From the NCBI RefSeq assembly GCF_008180615.1, contig NZ_VTEH01000003.1, positions 127,685 through 191,684 of the forward strand: a stretch of 64,000 nt of DNA, read 5' to 3'. This document shows positions 10,021 to 19,227 of this stretch, piece by piece (positions within the stretch are counted from its first letter, which is position 1; every line of letters begins with the position of its first letter). The position numbers were made by a program, and so were the translations under genes. Origin of the DNA: Rossellomorea vietnamensis (lineage in GTDB: Bacteria > Bacillota > Bacilli > Bacillales > Bacillaceae_B). The notes beneath the pieces were generated by a model. It searched no databases and was not told where the DNA came from. It saw only the letters and a program-made list of their open reading frames with translations.

Positions 10021-10185
10021 GGCTCTTTTCGTAAACTTTCTTGCTCCTTGATACTAATTCCGAAGAAATATCAATATTAAGAAGTGAAAAATATGGTAAT
10101 GATGAAAAGAAATCAGCCACTTTTCCCTGATAAGAGATAAAACACTTAGTATCCGGGGATATTCGAAAGGATTCGGGCTGCTGAC
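10021..10185. repeat. Dispersed repeat family A, copy 1
   Basis: The left end GGCTCTTTTCGTAAACTTTC matches other family A ends. The interior shares CTTAGTATCCGGGGA with the copy at 47725. The right end (GATTCGGGCTGCTGA) is diverged. Confidence 0.5.
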
Positions 10186-10713
10186 TCAATAAACGTTAAA
10201 ATGGTTATTTTACTCTGCTTAATCAGAGTAACTCCGCAAAAAATATCCCGACCAAAGTTCAATGCTGCAATCTAACCGGTCAATACTACTTCAATGTTAA
10301 TTCTCTATTTGAATCACGTACTCTCTCATCATGAATTCATTCGCTATGATTTACTATCTTAGTTAGTAAAAAAGTCGCAATTATAGATTTCTTAAATCAT
10401 ATTAGAAATGTCCGTCAGTAAATAGTGCAGAAAGTGCTGCACCCCGTTTGCACCTGTAAAGTAAATACGTAAATTTACTTTATGGAATTTTTTATTGTTC
10501 TTTTTTTACTGTCGCGGTATGAATTTCAAGAAATCAAAAACTCTCTCCTCCCAACTCGGTCCATATGACTTGTAGCTGAAAAATTATTTATAGCAAATAT
10601 AAACCTATGTTGCCAGGAAAATACATAATTAAGGTGATAGGAGCATATGCTATTAGGGTGGACTTTGTCATGAATAAAGCCCTTTATGTCCCTGTGGTTA
10701 AGGAGAAATGATA

Positions 10714-10885
10714 CATTTGCCTGTCAGGGCTGAGCAGGGCGCTTCCGCTTTTGTTCCGTCCAGCTGCAGCGCCTAGCCCCTCGGGGTCAAATAAACTCAA
10801 GAGAATAAAAGGAAAAACCGCCTTTTTTTCTCTTGAGAACACTTGCCTGTCGGGGCTATACAGGGCGCTTCCGCTTTTGTTGTTC
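10714..10885 (+). repeat. Dispersed repeat family B, copy 1 (one and a half units)
   Basis: A right half-unit (CATTTGCCTGTCAGGGCT... at 10714-10757) runs straight into a full unit at 10758-10885. The full unit has outer arms AGCGCCTAGCCCC / GGGGCT...GGCGCTT and an inner 10-bp stem CTCAAGAGAA/TTCTCTTGAG, so the whole can fold as one long hairpin. It ends about 60 bp before the M23 peptidase gene. Confidence 0.85.
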
Positions 10886-10943
10886 TATCGTGGTACAAGC
10901 TGTCATAGTTTTAGAGCGTACCCGAAATTAAAGGAGGATATTA

Positions 10944-11861
10944 ATGGTTGTCGATTATATAAGAAGAATTCTGATTGTCAGTTTGCTTGCCCTGTGTGTT
11001 AGTTTGTTATTCTGGAGCGGTTCAGCAGCCCACGCGGAAGAATCAGGAATTTCTACGTGGGTTTTTCCGGCTGATGGGTATATTACCGATCATTATGGAA
11101 CCAGAGGAGGAAACCACAAAGGGATGGATATAGGCGGAGAGCATGGTTCTCCTGTCTATTCGGTGGATGAAGGAGTTGTTAGTAAATCTTATTATTCTTC
11201 AAGTTACGGCCATGTAGTCTTTGTAAAACATCCCAATGGTTATGAAACAGTATACGGCCATCTGCATGAAAGAGCAGTGTCAGAGGGACAGGCTGTGGGG
11301 AAGGGCGAAAAGATAGGGGAAATGGGCAATACAGGCAGATCAACGGGCACCCATCTGCATTTTGAGGTCCATAATGGTGAGTGGACTGAACACAAAGACC
11401 ATGCAATTGACCCTTACCTGGTTTTTGGGGAGGGTGAAACAGGACAAACGGTATTCGCCAAAGAACATGATCCGTATCAAATCCGTGAAGTTGCTCTGAA
11501 GGTTACTAAACTAGAGGCTCTGCAGCCCTTATCAGCTGCGATAGGGCAAGAGGGTTCTGATGGAAATGTGTTACATAGAGTAGCAAAGGGAGAAACACTT
11601 TGGGGAATATCTCAAGTTTACGGGGTGAGCACCTCCCAGCTAATGAAACAAAATGGTCTTGGTGATTCTACCATAATTTCCGGGCAGCAGCTTATCATTC
11701 CTTCCGGAAAAAAGTCGGTGCACCTGGTGAAGTCTGGAGAGACCTTATTTGGGATAGCCAGACTATATAATGTTTCTGTTGACGATTTACTTGTTTGGAA
11801 TGAAGTGCAGAAAGATGATCCGATTATCCCTGCACAAGAACTAATTGTGAACAAAGATTAA
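10944..11861 (+). CDS. Secreted M23 peptidase with two LysM domains
   Basis: 305-aa exported cell-wall protein. The signal peptide is about 1-31 with likely cleavage after AHA. The M23 (LytM-type) zinc peptidase domain covers about 37-165 with all metal and catalytic residues: H58xxxD62, GHLH (105-108) and THLHFE (136-141). Two LysM peptidoglycan-binding modules follow at about 210-253 and 259-303. Predicted to cut peptide cross-bridges of peptidoglycan, so autolysin, growth or germination roles are possible; the sequence does not decide. RBS AAAGGAGG precedes the ATG. Apparently monocistronic. Confidence 0.9.
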   Translation: MVVDYIRRILIVSLLALCVSLLFWSGSAAHAEESGISTWVFPADGYITDHYGTRGGNHKGMDIGGEHGSPVYSVDEGVVSKSYYSSSYGHVVFVKHPNGYETVYGHLHERAVSEGQAVGKGEKIGEMGNTGRSTGTHLHFEVHNGEWTEHKDHAIDPYLVFGEGETGQTVFAKEHDPYQIREVALKVTKLEALQPLSAAIGQEGSDGNVLHRVAKGETLWGISQVYGVSTSQLMKQNGLGDSTIISGQQLIIPSGKKSVHLVKSGETLFGIARLYNVSVDDLLVWNEVQKDDPIIPAQELIVNKD

Positions 11862-11874
11862 GGTTTTTGGAATA

Positions 11875-12086
11875 GGCTCTTTTCGTAAATTTTGTTGCTG
11901 TTTCAAATAAATTTCTAGATTTACCACCGTATGCAGTCAAAAGCCCGCAGACTTAATTGAGCGGAAATAACTTGATAAGCAAGAAAGAAAAGAGCTGACC
12001 TTCCTGGTTAGAGAAAAGTCGGGTTCCAGGGATAAAATCCGGCACTTGGGATTTTACGGAAAGCCACAATGTGTAAGAAAACAGCC
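11875..12086. repeat. Dispersed repeat family A, copy 2
   Basis: About 212 bp with imperfect terminal inverted repeats: the left end GGCTCTTTTCGTAAATTTTG is complemented by the right end CACAATGTGTAAGAAAACAGCC. The internal block AAGAAAAGAGCTGACCTTCC is shared with the copies at 13544 and 47725. Confidence 0.65.
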
Positions 12087-12378
12087 TTTCAAGAAAGAAA
12101 ATAGCTTCGTAATCTGGTTAGTATACAACACTTGCAAGGCTGTGCACAGGCTTGCCGAAGCATATGAGCTAAGTATGTTCTGTGCCAAAGAGCTCAATCA
12201 CTGCAGCAAGAAACTGTAGTTTTATGAAGCGGTGTAAGCACAGTGATGCCTTAACTGCGGGAGGATATATTTAAGGCTTCACCGGCTCTTCCGAAAATTA
12301 ATGTCTCGAATTCGAATCAATCTCTTCACACAACAGCCATTCTTTTGTATAATGATGGTGTAACAAAAAAATATAGAT
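12087..12378. other. Gap before the FMN riboswitch
   Basis: No gene is supportable. It contains a second family A-like end fragment (GGCTCTTCCGAAAATTAATG, near 12285). The ribU promoter should lie near 12340-12370 (TATAATGATGG at 12346), giving a start shortly before the riboswitch. Confidence 0.35.
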
Positions 12379-12510
12379 TCGTCTTCGGGGCAGGGTGAAA
12401 TTCCCGACCGGCGGTAATGAATGTTTAATTCTGAGCCCGCGAGCCTGTTTTTTGGGCAGGATTTGGTGTGATTCCAAAGCCGACAGTACAGTCTGGATGG
12501 GAGGAGATGA
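12379..12510 (+). promoter_or_regulatory. FMN riboswitch (RFN element)
   Basis: The conserved RFN core is visible in order: TCTTCGGGGCAGGGTGAAAT, CCCGACCGGCGGTAATGA, AGCCCGCGAGCC, TTGGTGTGATTCCAAAGCCG, ACAGTACAGTCTGGATGGGA and the closing GAGATGA that pairs with TCTTC. It controls ribU; FMN binding should favour the downstream terminator at 12571-12596. Confidence 0.95.
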
Positions 12511-12570
12511 AGGTGGAGCCGCGTTCAAAAACGGATGTTTTGAACGTCTATTTGGGCATGCCTTTGACTT

Positions 12571-12596
12571 CTCAAGAGAATCTCTTGAGTTTTTTT
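12571..12596 (+). terminator. Riboswitch-controlled terminator in ribU leader
   Basis: Perfect 8-bp stem CTCAAGAG/CTCTTGAG, 3-nt loop and seven T residues, placed 60 nt after the FMN aptamer and 60 nt before ribU. This is the usual arrangement for transcription attenuation. Confidence 0.88.
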
Positions 12597-12656
12597 AGGT
12601 TGCTCTGGCAATACTTTTCTTCTAACGTGAGATGAGTCACAAGGGAGAGAGAAAGT

Positions 12657-13223
12657 ATGAAGAAATTGAACACCAGAGGATTTATCCTGATTGGAATGTT
12701 GAGCGCGGTATCGTATGTGTTAATGCTGCTGAACTTTCCAATTCCGCCATTCCCTAGTTTTTTGATGGTCGATTTCAGTGATGTACCTGCATTGATCGCA
12801 GCAATCACTTTGGGGCCGCTTGCAGGGATACTGGTAGAATTGATGAAGAATGTGCTGGATTATGTCATGACAGGAAGCGACACAGGAGTTCCGATTGGCC
12901 ACTTTGCCAATTTCATGGCGGGCATTTCATTTATCTTACCGGTGTACTATATTTATAACCGTATTCAATCAAAAAGAGGAATGGTAACGGGGCTTGTTGC
13001 AGGAACAATGATTATGTCTATCTTAATGAGCGTATTAAATTACTTTATCATTTTGCCGGCGTATAAGTATTTCATGAACTTTGAACTGCCGACAACCATT
13101 ATTGTAACCGGAATCCTTCCTTTTAATATACTGAAAGGTATCTTGATCGCCATCGTCTTTGTCCTGTTATTCACCAGGATGCAGGTATGGCTGAACAAAC
13201 AATTTGCCTTTAAACGTGCGTAA
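12657..13223 (+). CDS. ribU: Riboflavin ECF transporter substrate-binding subunit RibU
   Basis: 188-aa membrane S-component that binds riboflavin and works with the shared ECF energising module encoded elsewhere. About six hydrophobic segments, an N-terminal TRGFILIGMLSA segment typical of S-components, and the conserved FPIPPFPSFLMVDFSDVPAL loop after the first span. The FMN riboswitch directly upstream is strong independent support for riboflavin as the substrate. RBS GGGAGAGAG precedes the ATG. Homologue of B. subtilis ypaA/ribU. Confidence 0.95.
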   Translation: MKKLNTRGFILIGMLSAVSYVLMLLNFPIPPFPSFLMVDFSDVPALIAAITLGPLAGILVELMKNVLDYVMTGSDTGVPIGHFANFMAGISFILPVYYIYNRIQSKRGMVTGLVAGTMIMSILMSVLNYFIILPAYKYFMNFELPTTIIVTGILPFNILKGILIAIVFVLLFTRMQVWLNKQFAFKRA

Positions 13224-13228
13224 TGGAA

Positions 13229-13256
13229 AGCGGCTGACTCTGTCAGCCGCTTTTTT
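13229..13256 (+). terminator. Terminator after ribU
   Basis: Stem CGGCTGAC/GTCAGCCG extended by A-T and G-C pairs, TCT loop and a T6 tract. Confidence 0.9.
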
Positions 13257-13863
13257 ATTTTGTTATTTAGGCAGGGAAGGGCTTACCTGTTTCATTAAAT
13301 GAAGTTTGTAATATGGATTTCCGTTCAAGCCGCCCGACTTTGTGAGAATGGCGGTGACCTTTTAAGCGAAAATGCCCGTTCAGCAGAGGAAGGATTTTTT
13401 GGCTCTCATTTAAGGAAGGGGATATACAACGAATGTAACGAGTTGAATATAAGGGGAAAATATCCCTTTATTCACCAACTAATTGTGCTTAAAGCTGAGA
13501 TTAAGGGGAAAAATTCCTCTTTTTTTTTACCGCTGGACTTTTAAAGAAAAGAGCTGCTCTTCCAGATCTGAGCGAAAACCCATAGTATTTAGGGGAAACT
13601 CCGGCTCATGGGATTTTTCCGAAAGCAACAATGTATGCGAAAACAGCCATTTATAAAGCACAAACGGCTTGGTTCACCCCTGTTGTGAAAATGTTCTTAA
13701 GGTAAATAAAGGAGCTGGGTACTCAAAAAACAGTCTGTTAAAAAACACCTTCAGCCATGAATGAGGTTGTGGACATAGTGATATGGGCTGAAATTCAACC
13801 AATGGAACACTCCCTGGACACTAATATTAATTTGTTAAGAAAAGAATTTAAAGTATTTAGACA
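13257..13863. other. Gap between ribU and fer
   Basis: No gene is supportable. It contains two similar short hairpins about 52 bp apart (AAGGGGAAAATATCCCTTT near 13451, and AAGGGGAAAAATTCCTCTTT with a T9 run near 13503, terminator-like), then a family A repeat (13544-13648). The remainder up to the fer terminator is featureless. Confidence 0.45.
13544..13648. repeat. Dispersed repeat family A, copy 3 (one-ended)
   Basis: Starts AAGAAAAGAGCTGCTCTTCC and ends GAAAGCAACAATGTATGCGA followed by AAACAGCC, the same two blocks as the copy at 47725. The opposite terminal repeat is missing. Confidence 0.65.
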
Positions 13864-13893
13864 CAAAAAAACGGCTGAGAGTTCCAGCCGTTT
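13864..13893 (-). terminator. Terminator of fer
   Basis: 9-bp stem AAACGGCTG/CAGCCGTTT preceded on the plus strand by seven A residues, which is the U tract for minus-strand transcription. Confidence 0.85.
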
Positions 13894-13903
13894 CACATGA
13901 TAT

Positions 13904-14191
<288 letters not shown>

Positions 14192-14344
14192 TCATACACT
14201 TGTTCCAATAAGTGTATTAATATTCATATTATTATTCTAATGGTGATTCAGAAAACTTTCAATAGTTAAGGTACCCATCGGTGATAATTTCTATCTTGGC
14301 TACTGTAAAGTTAAGTAGGAATAAGTCGCAAAATGTCGGTTTCG

Positions 14345-14353
14345 TGATACAAT
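14345..14353 (+). promoter_or_regulatory. Extended -10 promoter for ypbB-recS operon
   Basis: TGATACAAT, an extended -10 with 5/6 hexamer match, lies 38 bp before the ypbB start. The -35 is poor (GTCGCA). Confidence 0.5.
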
Positions 14354-14390
14354 AATTTAAATAAGAACAAGTGTTTAAAGGAGTTAGCAT

Positions 14391-15446
14391 ATGACCTATA
14401 TCGAGGCTGTCGTATTGTATTGCCTTAAGGAAATCAAAGGGGAGAGAACCATTTTCTCCATATTCCACTTGCTTAAAGGGAAAAGGTCTTCCCAAACTAT
14501 ACAGGATGCTCATTTATACTCTTTGACTTCTTTGTTTTATTCTTATCCCCCGATTGACCGGGACAGCTTTACAAAAGTGGTCAGGGGTCTTTATAAGAAG
14601 AAGCTGATTGCTGAGAGTGAGGCTGAAAAATACATCCTTACAGAAGAAGGAGACCAGCAATTAACCATTTTTTTTAAGGAGAAGCCCTTTCCTGAGTGGT
14701 TAAACGGCTGGCTGTATGGGTCAACTGTGGAAGTTCTTTGGAAAAGGCTGTCCCTTTTAGTTCAGGTGCTGTCTCATTACATAAGAGCCAGTCAGCGGTA
14801 CTATCCTGTTCAGAGAGAGCGTGATGTTCAAACATGGATAAAATCATTTCTTAATGAACCGCCCGTTCCGTTGAAGCAATTAAACAATTTGTTATTTACA
14901 GATATAGTGTCTTTAGCCAGACAGGAATCTTTTCCGGATGATCCTGATATTCTGATCTGCCGGCTTACTGGCGGGGAATTTATAGGTCTTACAAGAGGGC
15001 AGGCAGCTGATCGATTGGGTATGGGGGAGGATGAATACTGGTACCGTTTTTTGAATGTGCTGCATTATACAGCCGGCGAAGTAACCTCAGAAAAAACAAA
15101 GTATCCTGTACTTTATGCCCTTATTAAAGATTTGGTGCCTGAAATTACGCTGACTCAATCCAGTGAAGAAACGTATAAGCTTTTAAAACGAGGCATGGAT
15201 ATAAAGCGGATTTCTGAATTGAGAAGGTTGAAGGAGAGCACTATCGAGGATCATGTAGTAGAAATTGCACTTAATGATAAAGTTTTCTCTATTGAACGTT
15301 TCGTCCCCGAAGCTGATATAGAGCATATTCTTCACATAGCCAGAAAAGTGAAGATGCGGAAGCTGAAACCGATAAAGGATGCTTTGCCGCAGCTTTCCTA
15401 TTTTCAAATCAGATTGACTCTTGCCAGGTATGGTGATCAAATATGA
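14391..15446 (+). CDS. ypbB: YpbB, helicase-associated helix-turn-helix protein
   Basis: 351-aa protein with no transmembrane segments. The C-terminal third (about 265-350) has the helicase-associated HTH_40-like pattern ETYKLLKRGMDIKRISELR followed by STIEDHVVEIAL, a module often fused to the end of RecQ helicases. The N-terminal two thirds are family-specific. The gene overlaps recS by 4 bp (ATGA), so YpbB probably supplies a DNA-binding module to the short RecQ-type helicase next to it; that role is inferred. RBS AAAGGAG. Same place and length as B. subtilis YpbB. Confidence 0.88.
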   Translation: MTYIEAVVLYCLKEIKGERTIFSIFHLLKGKRSSQTIQDAHLYSLTSLFYSYPPIDRDSFTKVVRGLYKKKLIAESEAEKYILTEEGDQQLTIFFKEKPFPEWLNGWLYGSTVEVLWKRLSLLVQVLSHYIRASQRYYPVQRERDVQTWIKSFLNEPPVPLKQLNNLLFTDIVSLARQESFPDDPDILICRLTGGEFIGLTRGQAADRLGMGEDEYWYRFLNVLHYTAGEVTSEKTKYPVLYALIKDLVPEITLTQSSEETYKLLKRGMDIKRISELRRLKESTIEDHVVEIALNDKVFSIERFVPEADIEHILHIARKVKMRKLKPIKDALPQLSYFQIRLTLARYGDQI

Positions 15447-16936
15447 ATTTGCGTAATGAACTGAATAAATGGTTTGGTTATAAGGACTTCAGACAGGGAC
15501 AGGAAGAAGTGATACAGTCGGTGTTAAAGGGGAAAGATACGATTGCAATGCTTCCAACAGGCACTGGTAAATCATTGTGTTATCAGCTTCCTGCGTATAT
15601 TACTGGAGGGACGGTGCTGGTGATTTCCCCTCTTTTATCACTGATGCAGGACCAGGTGGAGCATATGAAGGTTATGGGAGAGAAGAAGGCTGCCGCGCTG
15701 AATTCTTTTCTTGATTTCCGGGAAAAGAATTACTTATTGAATAACCTTGGAAAGTTCCGTTTCATCTTTATTTCTCCTGAAATGTTGATGGGAGAGAAAG
15801 TGATAGAAAAATTAAAAAGGATAACGGTTTCTCTATTTGTCGTTGATGAAGCTCATTGCATTTCCCAGTGGGGCCATGATTTCCGTCCGGATTACCAACG
15901 CTTGGGAGAAGTAAGGAAACTGCTTGGTTCTCCGGTGACACTCGCCTTGACGGCAACCGGAAATGCGGAAGTGCGGGAAGATATTAAAGACATCCTGCGA
16001 ATGAAGGACAGTCAGGAAATTGTCTATTCAGCAGACCGGCCAAATATCAGTCTGTCCATCACCAACGTTTCTTCCTATCACGATAAGATGGAACGTCTTC
16101 TGGAATATGTCTCTGCCTTTCAAAATCCTGGAATCATTTATTTTTCCAGCAAAAAGATGGCCGAGGAGACAGCTGTTTGGCTTAAACAAAACGGTCTTCA
16201 TAAAACCTCTTTTTATCATGGTGGAATGGAACAGGAGCAGAGGATCCTCATTCAGCAGCAATTCCTTCATGGCCAGCTTGATATTATTTGTGCTACAAGC
16301 GCATTTGGCATGGGCATCAACAAACCCGATATCCGGTTTGTCATTCACTTTCACCTTCCAGCCAGTGCTGAAGCTTATTTGCAGGAGGTTGGAAGGGCAG
16401 GAAGGGATGGAGAAAGTAGTATTGCAATGCTTCTCTATTCTCCAGGAGACGAAGGACTATTATATCAAATGATAGACAATGAAATGCCATCAGATTTTCA
16501 GATTGAGGAGTATTTTAAACAGGCTGGAATCAAGGCAGACCAGGAATTAATGGACCTGCTTGGATTGAATGAAATCCATTTTAGGTTTTTAAGCTTTTAT
16601 AACCAGGTATATATAAATAGAACCAGGGATTCAGTTCCCGATGCTGGCAATGCTGCTTCATTTGTGAAGAGGATTAGAGACGTGCGGATGGAGAACAAGC
16701 GTATGAAGATTGGTTTGATGGCAGGATGGGCTATGGAAGACGGATGCAGAAGAAAAGGGATTCTGGAAATGTTCGGAGAGGAACCGAGAGAGCTTCAAGA
16801 AAAGTGCTGTGATTCCTGCGGCTTGGATTACAGGGAATTTAAAGGTAATCTTTTTCCTGATACCCCTGCAGAAAATTCTTTTACATGGGAAGAGCAGCTG
16901 CGTAATATGCTGCTAAACAGCGTTTATGAAAAATAA
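15443..16936 (+). CDS. recS: RecQ-family ATP-dependent DNA helicase (short RecS type)
   Basis: 497-aa superfamily-2 3'-5' DNA helicase for recombinational repair. Visible motifs: motif 0 FRQGQEEVI (16-24), Walker A PTGTGKS (38-44), DEAH box (135-138), aromatic-rich loop SQWGHDFRPDY (141-151), motif III TATG (near 174), and motif VI EVGRAGRDGE. The C terminus keeps zinc-site cysteines (CRRKGILEMFGE, then CCDSCG). It is shorter than full RecQ: there is no HRDC domain, and the helix-turn-helix part is in the coupled upstream gene. Overlaps both neighbours. Confidence 0.93.
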   Translation: MNLRNELNKWFGYKDFRQGQEEVIQSVLKGKDTIAMLPTGTGKSLCYQLPAYITGGTVLVISPLLSLMQDQVEHMKVMGEKKAAALNSFLDFREKNYLLNNLGKFRFIFISPEMLMGEKVIEKLKRITVSLFVVDEAHCISQWGHDFRPDYQRLGEVRKLLGSPVTLALTATGNAEVREDIKDILRMKDSQEIVYSADRPNISLSITNVSSYHDKMERLLEYVSAFQNPGIIYFSSKKMAEETAVWLKQNGLHKTSFYHGGMEQEQRILIQQQFLHGQLDIICATSAFGMGINKPDIRFVIHFHLPASAEAYLQEVGRAGRDGESSIAMLLYSPGDEGLLYQMIDNEMPSDFQIEEYFKQAGIKADQELMDLLGLNEIHFRFLSFYNQVYINRTRDSVPDAGNAASFVKRIRDVRMENKRMKIGLMAGWAMEDGCRRKGILEMFGEEPRELQEKCCDSCGLDYREFKGNLFPDTPAENSFTWEEQLRNMLLNSVYEK

Positions 16937-17525
16937 TCAAAAAGAACTTGTCATGCAGATTACAGACCGTGAGTTAACCTTTCATCTCTATGCCACTCAA
17001 ATAATCCTATTAACTTTGGCTATTATTATGGGTATATTTTTAAATGACGATATTTCAGATTTTACTAATCAATTTGCCTGGAATCGTCAAATCTTGCTAT
17101 TTGGAGTGAGCAGCGGAATCGCTATTGTCATCATTGATCTTCTTCTGATGAAGCTGCTGCCGGCAAAGTATTACGATGACGGGGGGATTAATGACAGGAT
17201 CTTCCGCAATAGGAGCATTATTCATATCATGCTTCTGGCAGCCGTTATCTCAGTATGTGAAGAATTATTATTCAGGGGGATCATTCAATATCATTTTGGT
17301 TTCTTTGCAGCAACCCTCATTTTTGCCCTCGTACACATCAGGTATTGGGGGAATTGGTTCCTTATTATTAATATTGTCCTCCTCAGTGCCTGGATTGGAA
17401 TGGTTTATGAATGGACAGCCAATCTTGCTGTCACTATGGTGATGCATTTTATCATCGACTTTTTATTAGGACTGGCCATTAAGTTTCAAGCAGAAAATCA
17501 AGAAAAAAGAAGGGATGTTTTATGA
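16926..17525 (+). CDS. ypbD: CPBP-family intramembrane metalloprotease YpbD
   Basis: 199-aa polytopic membrane protein of the CAAX/bacteriocin-processing (Abi) family. Catalytic motif 1 is EELLFRG (112-118, EExxxR), motif 2 is FALVHIRYWG with His137, and a third histidine is His174 in MHFIIDF. About five to six membrane spans. The substrate is unknown. The start overlaps the end of recS by 11 bp and the stop overlaps ypbE by 4 bp, so it is translated within the ypbB-recS-ypbD-ypbE operon. Confidence 0.88.
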   Translation: MKNNQKELVMQITDRELTFHLYATQIILLTLAIIMGIFLNDDISDFTNQFAWNRQILLFGVSSGIAIVIIDLLLMKLLPAKYYDDGGINDRIFRNRSIIHIMLLAAVISVCEELLFRGIIQYHFGFFAATLIFALVHIRYWGNWFLIINIVLLSAWIGMVYEWTANLAVTMVMHFIIDFLLGLAIKFQAENQEKRRDVL

Positions 17526-18199
17526 GAAGAGATCCTTATCGTGCTCAAGCCGAAAAACTCCGACAAAAAATTGAAAGAGTGGAACGCGTGCCGGAGCAGG
17601 AAGTTAAACAGAAGAAATCACTCCCAAAAAGAAGTGATATACATCAGGAGAAAAGGAAGAAAATCAAGTACCCTCTTATAAAAGGAATGCTGGCATTTTT
17701 TGTCCTGTTACCAGTTTTAATGTATGGTCTTTATTCATCCTTAGACGTGAGTGGAAATGAGAACAGAAGTGTGGTTACAGAACAAGGACAGCCGGAAGAA
17801 GTTACTTATGAAACAAAAGAAGTGAAAGAAAAAGTAGAAAGCGGAGTGGCTGCAGAAGAAAAAAAGGAAACTGGTGACTCTGAATCAGCCTCAGCAGCCG
17901 ATGAAGCTGAAGAGCCCGTGCAAGCAAAAGAAGTAGAAGAGGAAACACAAGTAGAAGAGGTGTCTAATGAAAATCTTCTGCAGTTAACTGATCAGGAAGA
18001 AACGGTTCAAGAAGATGAATACGGAGCAAATGTACAGATTATAGAGCACACTGTAAAACCTGAGGAGACTTTATTCCGAATAGCGATGAATTATTATAAG
18101 TCTCAAGAAGGAATCGACAAAATCAAAGAATGGAATAATATTGATCACCATGATCTGGAGGCAGGACAAGTACTAAAGATTCCTCTTCCTGTGGATTGA
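17522..18199 (+). CDS. ypbE: LysM-domain membrane protein YpbE
   Basis: 225-aa type II membrane protein. Order: a very basic cytoplasmic N terminus (1-52), one membrane segment at about 53-74, a long Glu/Lys/Ala-rich low-complexity linker (about 85-165), and a single LysM peptidoglycan-binding module at the C terminus (about 174-223, with HTVKPEETLFRIA and AGQVLKIPLP). Probably reaches through the wall from the membrane. The function is not established. ATGA overlap with ypbD; last gene before a terminator. Confidence 0.85.
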   Translation: MRRDPYRAQAEKLRQKIERVERVPEQEVKQKKSLPKRSDIHQEKRKKIKYPLIKGMLAFFVLLPVLMYGLYSSLDVSGNENRSVVTEQGQPEEVTYETKEVKEKVESGVAAEEKKETGDSESASAADEAEEPVQAKEVEEETQVEEVSNENLLQLTDQEETVQEDEYGANVQIIEHTVKPEETLFRIAMNYYKSQEGIDKIKEWNNIDHHDLEAGQVLKIPLPVD

Positions 18200-18218
18200 T
18201 GCGTGAAAAAGTTATCAA

Positions 18219-18254
18219 AGCCTCATTAAGGGTACTCCTTTATGAGGCTATTTT
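18219..18254 (+). terminator. Terminator after ypbE
   Basis: GCCTCATTAAGG pairs with CCTTTATGAGGC, loop GTACT-like, followed by TATTTTGTT. Confidence 0.8.
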
Positions 18255-18648
18255 GTTGTGAAGAAATTATAAAATTATGCTCTGTGAATGGCTTATCCTG
18301 TAATATCCACATCCAGGGCACCTAAAGGCATGTACCCAAACAAGGCAGGTGGGTACTTCAGTGGAGAGGTAAGCCTGCAGACATGTACCCAAACGGGGCA
18401 AGTGGGAGCACGAGTGAGGCAGTAAGGTCGAAGATATGTACCCAGAGTCCATTCTTCTTGTGCATGTTGTTTCAACAAATCTTGACTGATTTATACAATC
18501 GCCCCAAATGCTCCTGCTAAGTTTCACGAAGACACCATGAGCTTAGGCGTATTACAGACACCTTAATGAAATATTTACATTCTGTTACAAATACACTAAC
18601 AAACTTCCCATACAATAATAATGAAAACAGTTAGAAAAGGGGATGCGT
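18255..18648. other. Gap with a 53-bp tandem repeat
   Basis: No gene is supportable. The first 35 bp resemble the AT-rich start of family B (AAATTATAAAAT...CTCTGTG) without the rest. Then comes a tandem array at 18329-18443. Nothing convincing is seen between 18450 and the PAP2 gene. Confidence 0.45.
18329..18443. repeat. 53-bp tandem repeat, 2.2 units
   Basis: CATGTACCCAAAC starts units at 18329 and 18382, and a partial third unit starts at 18435 (TATGTACCC). The two full units are both exactly 53 bp and about 70 percent identical by eye (shared GGCA, GTGGG, GTAAG, AGA blocks). Confidence 0.8.
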
Positions 18649-19176
18649 ATGGAAAGGGTAAGGTCGAGAATTTTTCATTATGATGAAAGCCTGTTTTACC
18701 ACTTTAACGGACATCAAGGATTTATTTTATCTTTCTTCCATATGATTACTCACTTGGGAGGGGCAAGATTCACAATCAGCGCCATGCTGGTTATGTACCT
18801 GCTGGCTGAACAAGGAACCTTACTTAGAAAAACGGTTATCATTGCGATGCTTGCACTAACGGTCAGCCACTTGATTGCAGCGGGAATCAAGAAGCTTGTC
18901 AAAAGAATTCGCCCCTACGCAGCTTTGCCCAATGCTAATTTATATGGCCATCAATTCAAAGACCATTCTTTTCCTTCAGGACATACAACCGCTGTTTTTT
19001 CCATTACAGCACCCTTTATGATTCATTATCCTGCACTCATAATGGTTCTATTACCAGTTTCCCTGTTAACGGCTTTATCCAGGGTGGTGTTGGGCGTCCA
19101 TTATCCCAGCGACATCTTGGCGGGGTCTTTCCTCGGCACAGTGACAGCGGTACTGATATTGATACAGTTTTATTAA
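18649..19176 (+). CDS. PAP2-family membrane phosphatase
   Basis: 175-aa polytopic phosphatase of the type-2 phosphatidic acid phosphatase superfamily, with all three motifs: K...RIRPYA, PSGH (in SFPSGHTTAVF) and SRVVLGVHYPSDILAG. The active site faces outside. Likely substrates are polyprenyl diphosphates such as undecaprenyl diphosphate, or phospholipid phosphates; the motifs do not separate these. The ATG at 18649 is preferred because AAAAGGGG lies 7 bases upstream; an in-frame ATG at 18643 would abut it. The glycosyltransferase follows 51 bp later, suggesting a two-gene envelope-lipid operon. Confidence 0.88.
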   Translation: MERVRSRIFHYDESLFYHFNGHQGFILSFFHMITHLGGARFTISAMLVMYLLAEQGTLLRKTVIIAMLALTVSHLIAAGIKKLVKRIRPYAALPNANLYGHQFKDHSFPSGHTTAVFSITAPFMIHYPALIMVLLPVSLLTALSRVVLGVHYPSDILAGSFLGTVTAVLILIQFY

Positions 19177-19227
19177 GAAGTGGTTTGGGAGTGTTATCTA
19201 AAAAGCTTCATTCAGGAGGGGATAATA

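Larger units (their letters stand above)
9961..10943. other. Gene-free gap between rsiX and the M23 gene
   Basis: Nearly 1 kb without a supportable gene. It holds a family A repeat (10021-10185) and one and a half family B repeats (10714-10885); the rest, about 10190-10700, is AT-rich with nothing recognisable. Confidence 0.5.

Noticed and set aside
10751..11002. 83-codon frame within repeat B
   Set aside because: It consists mainly of translated repeat B and then overlaps the M23 gene; similar frames appear in other B copies.
13299..13544. 81-codon plus-strand frame between ribU and fer
   Set aside because: No ribosome site, covers the paired short hairpins, and resembles no protein family that I know.
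18329..18443. CRISPR array
   Set aside because: Units are adjacent direct repeats without unique spacers, only 2.2 copies, and no cas genes are present.
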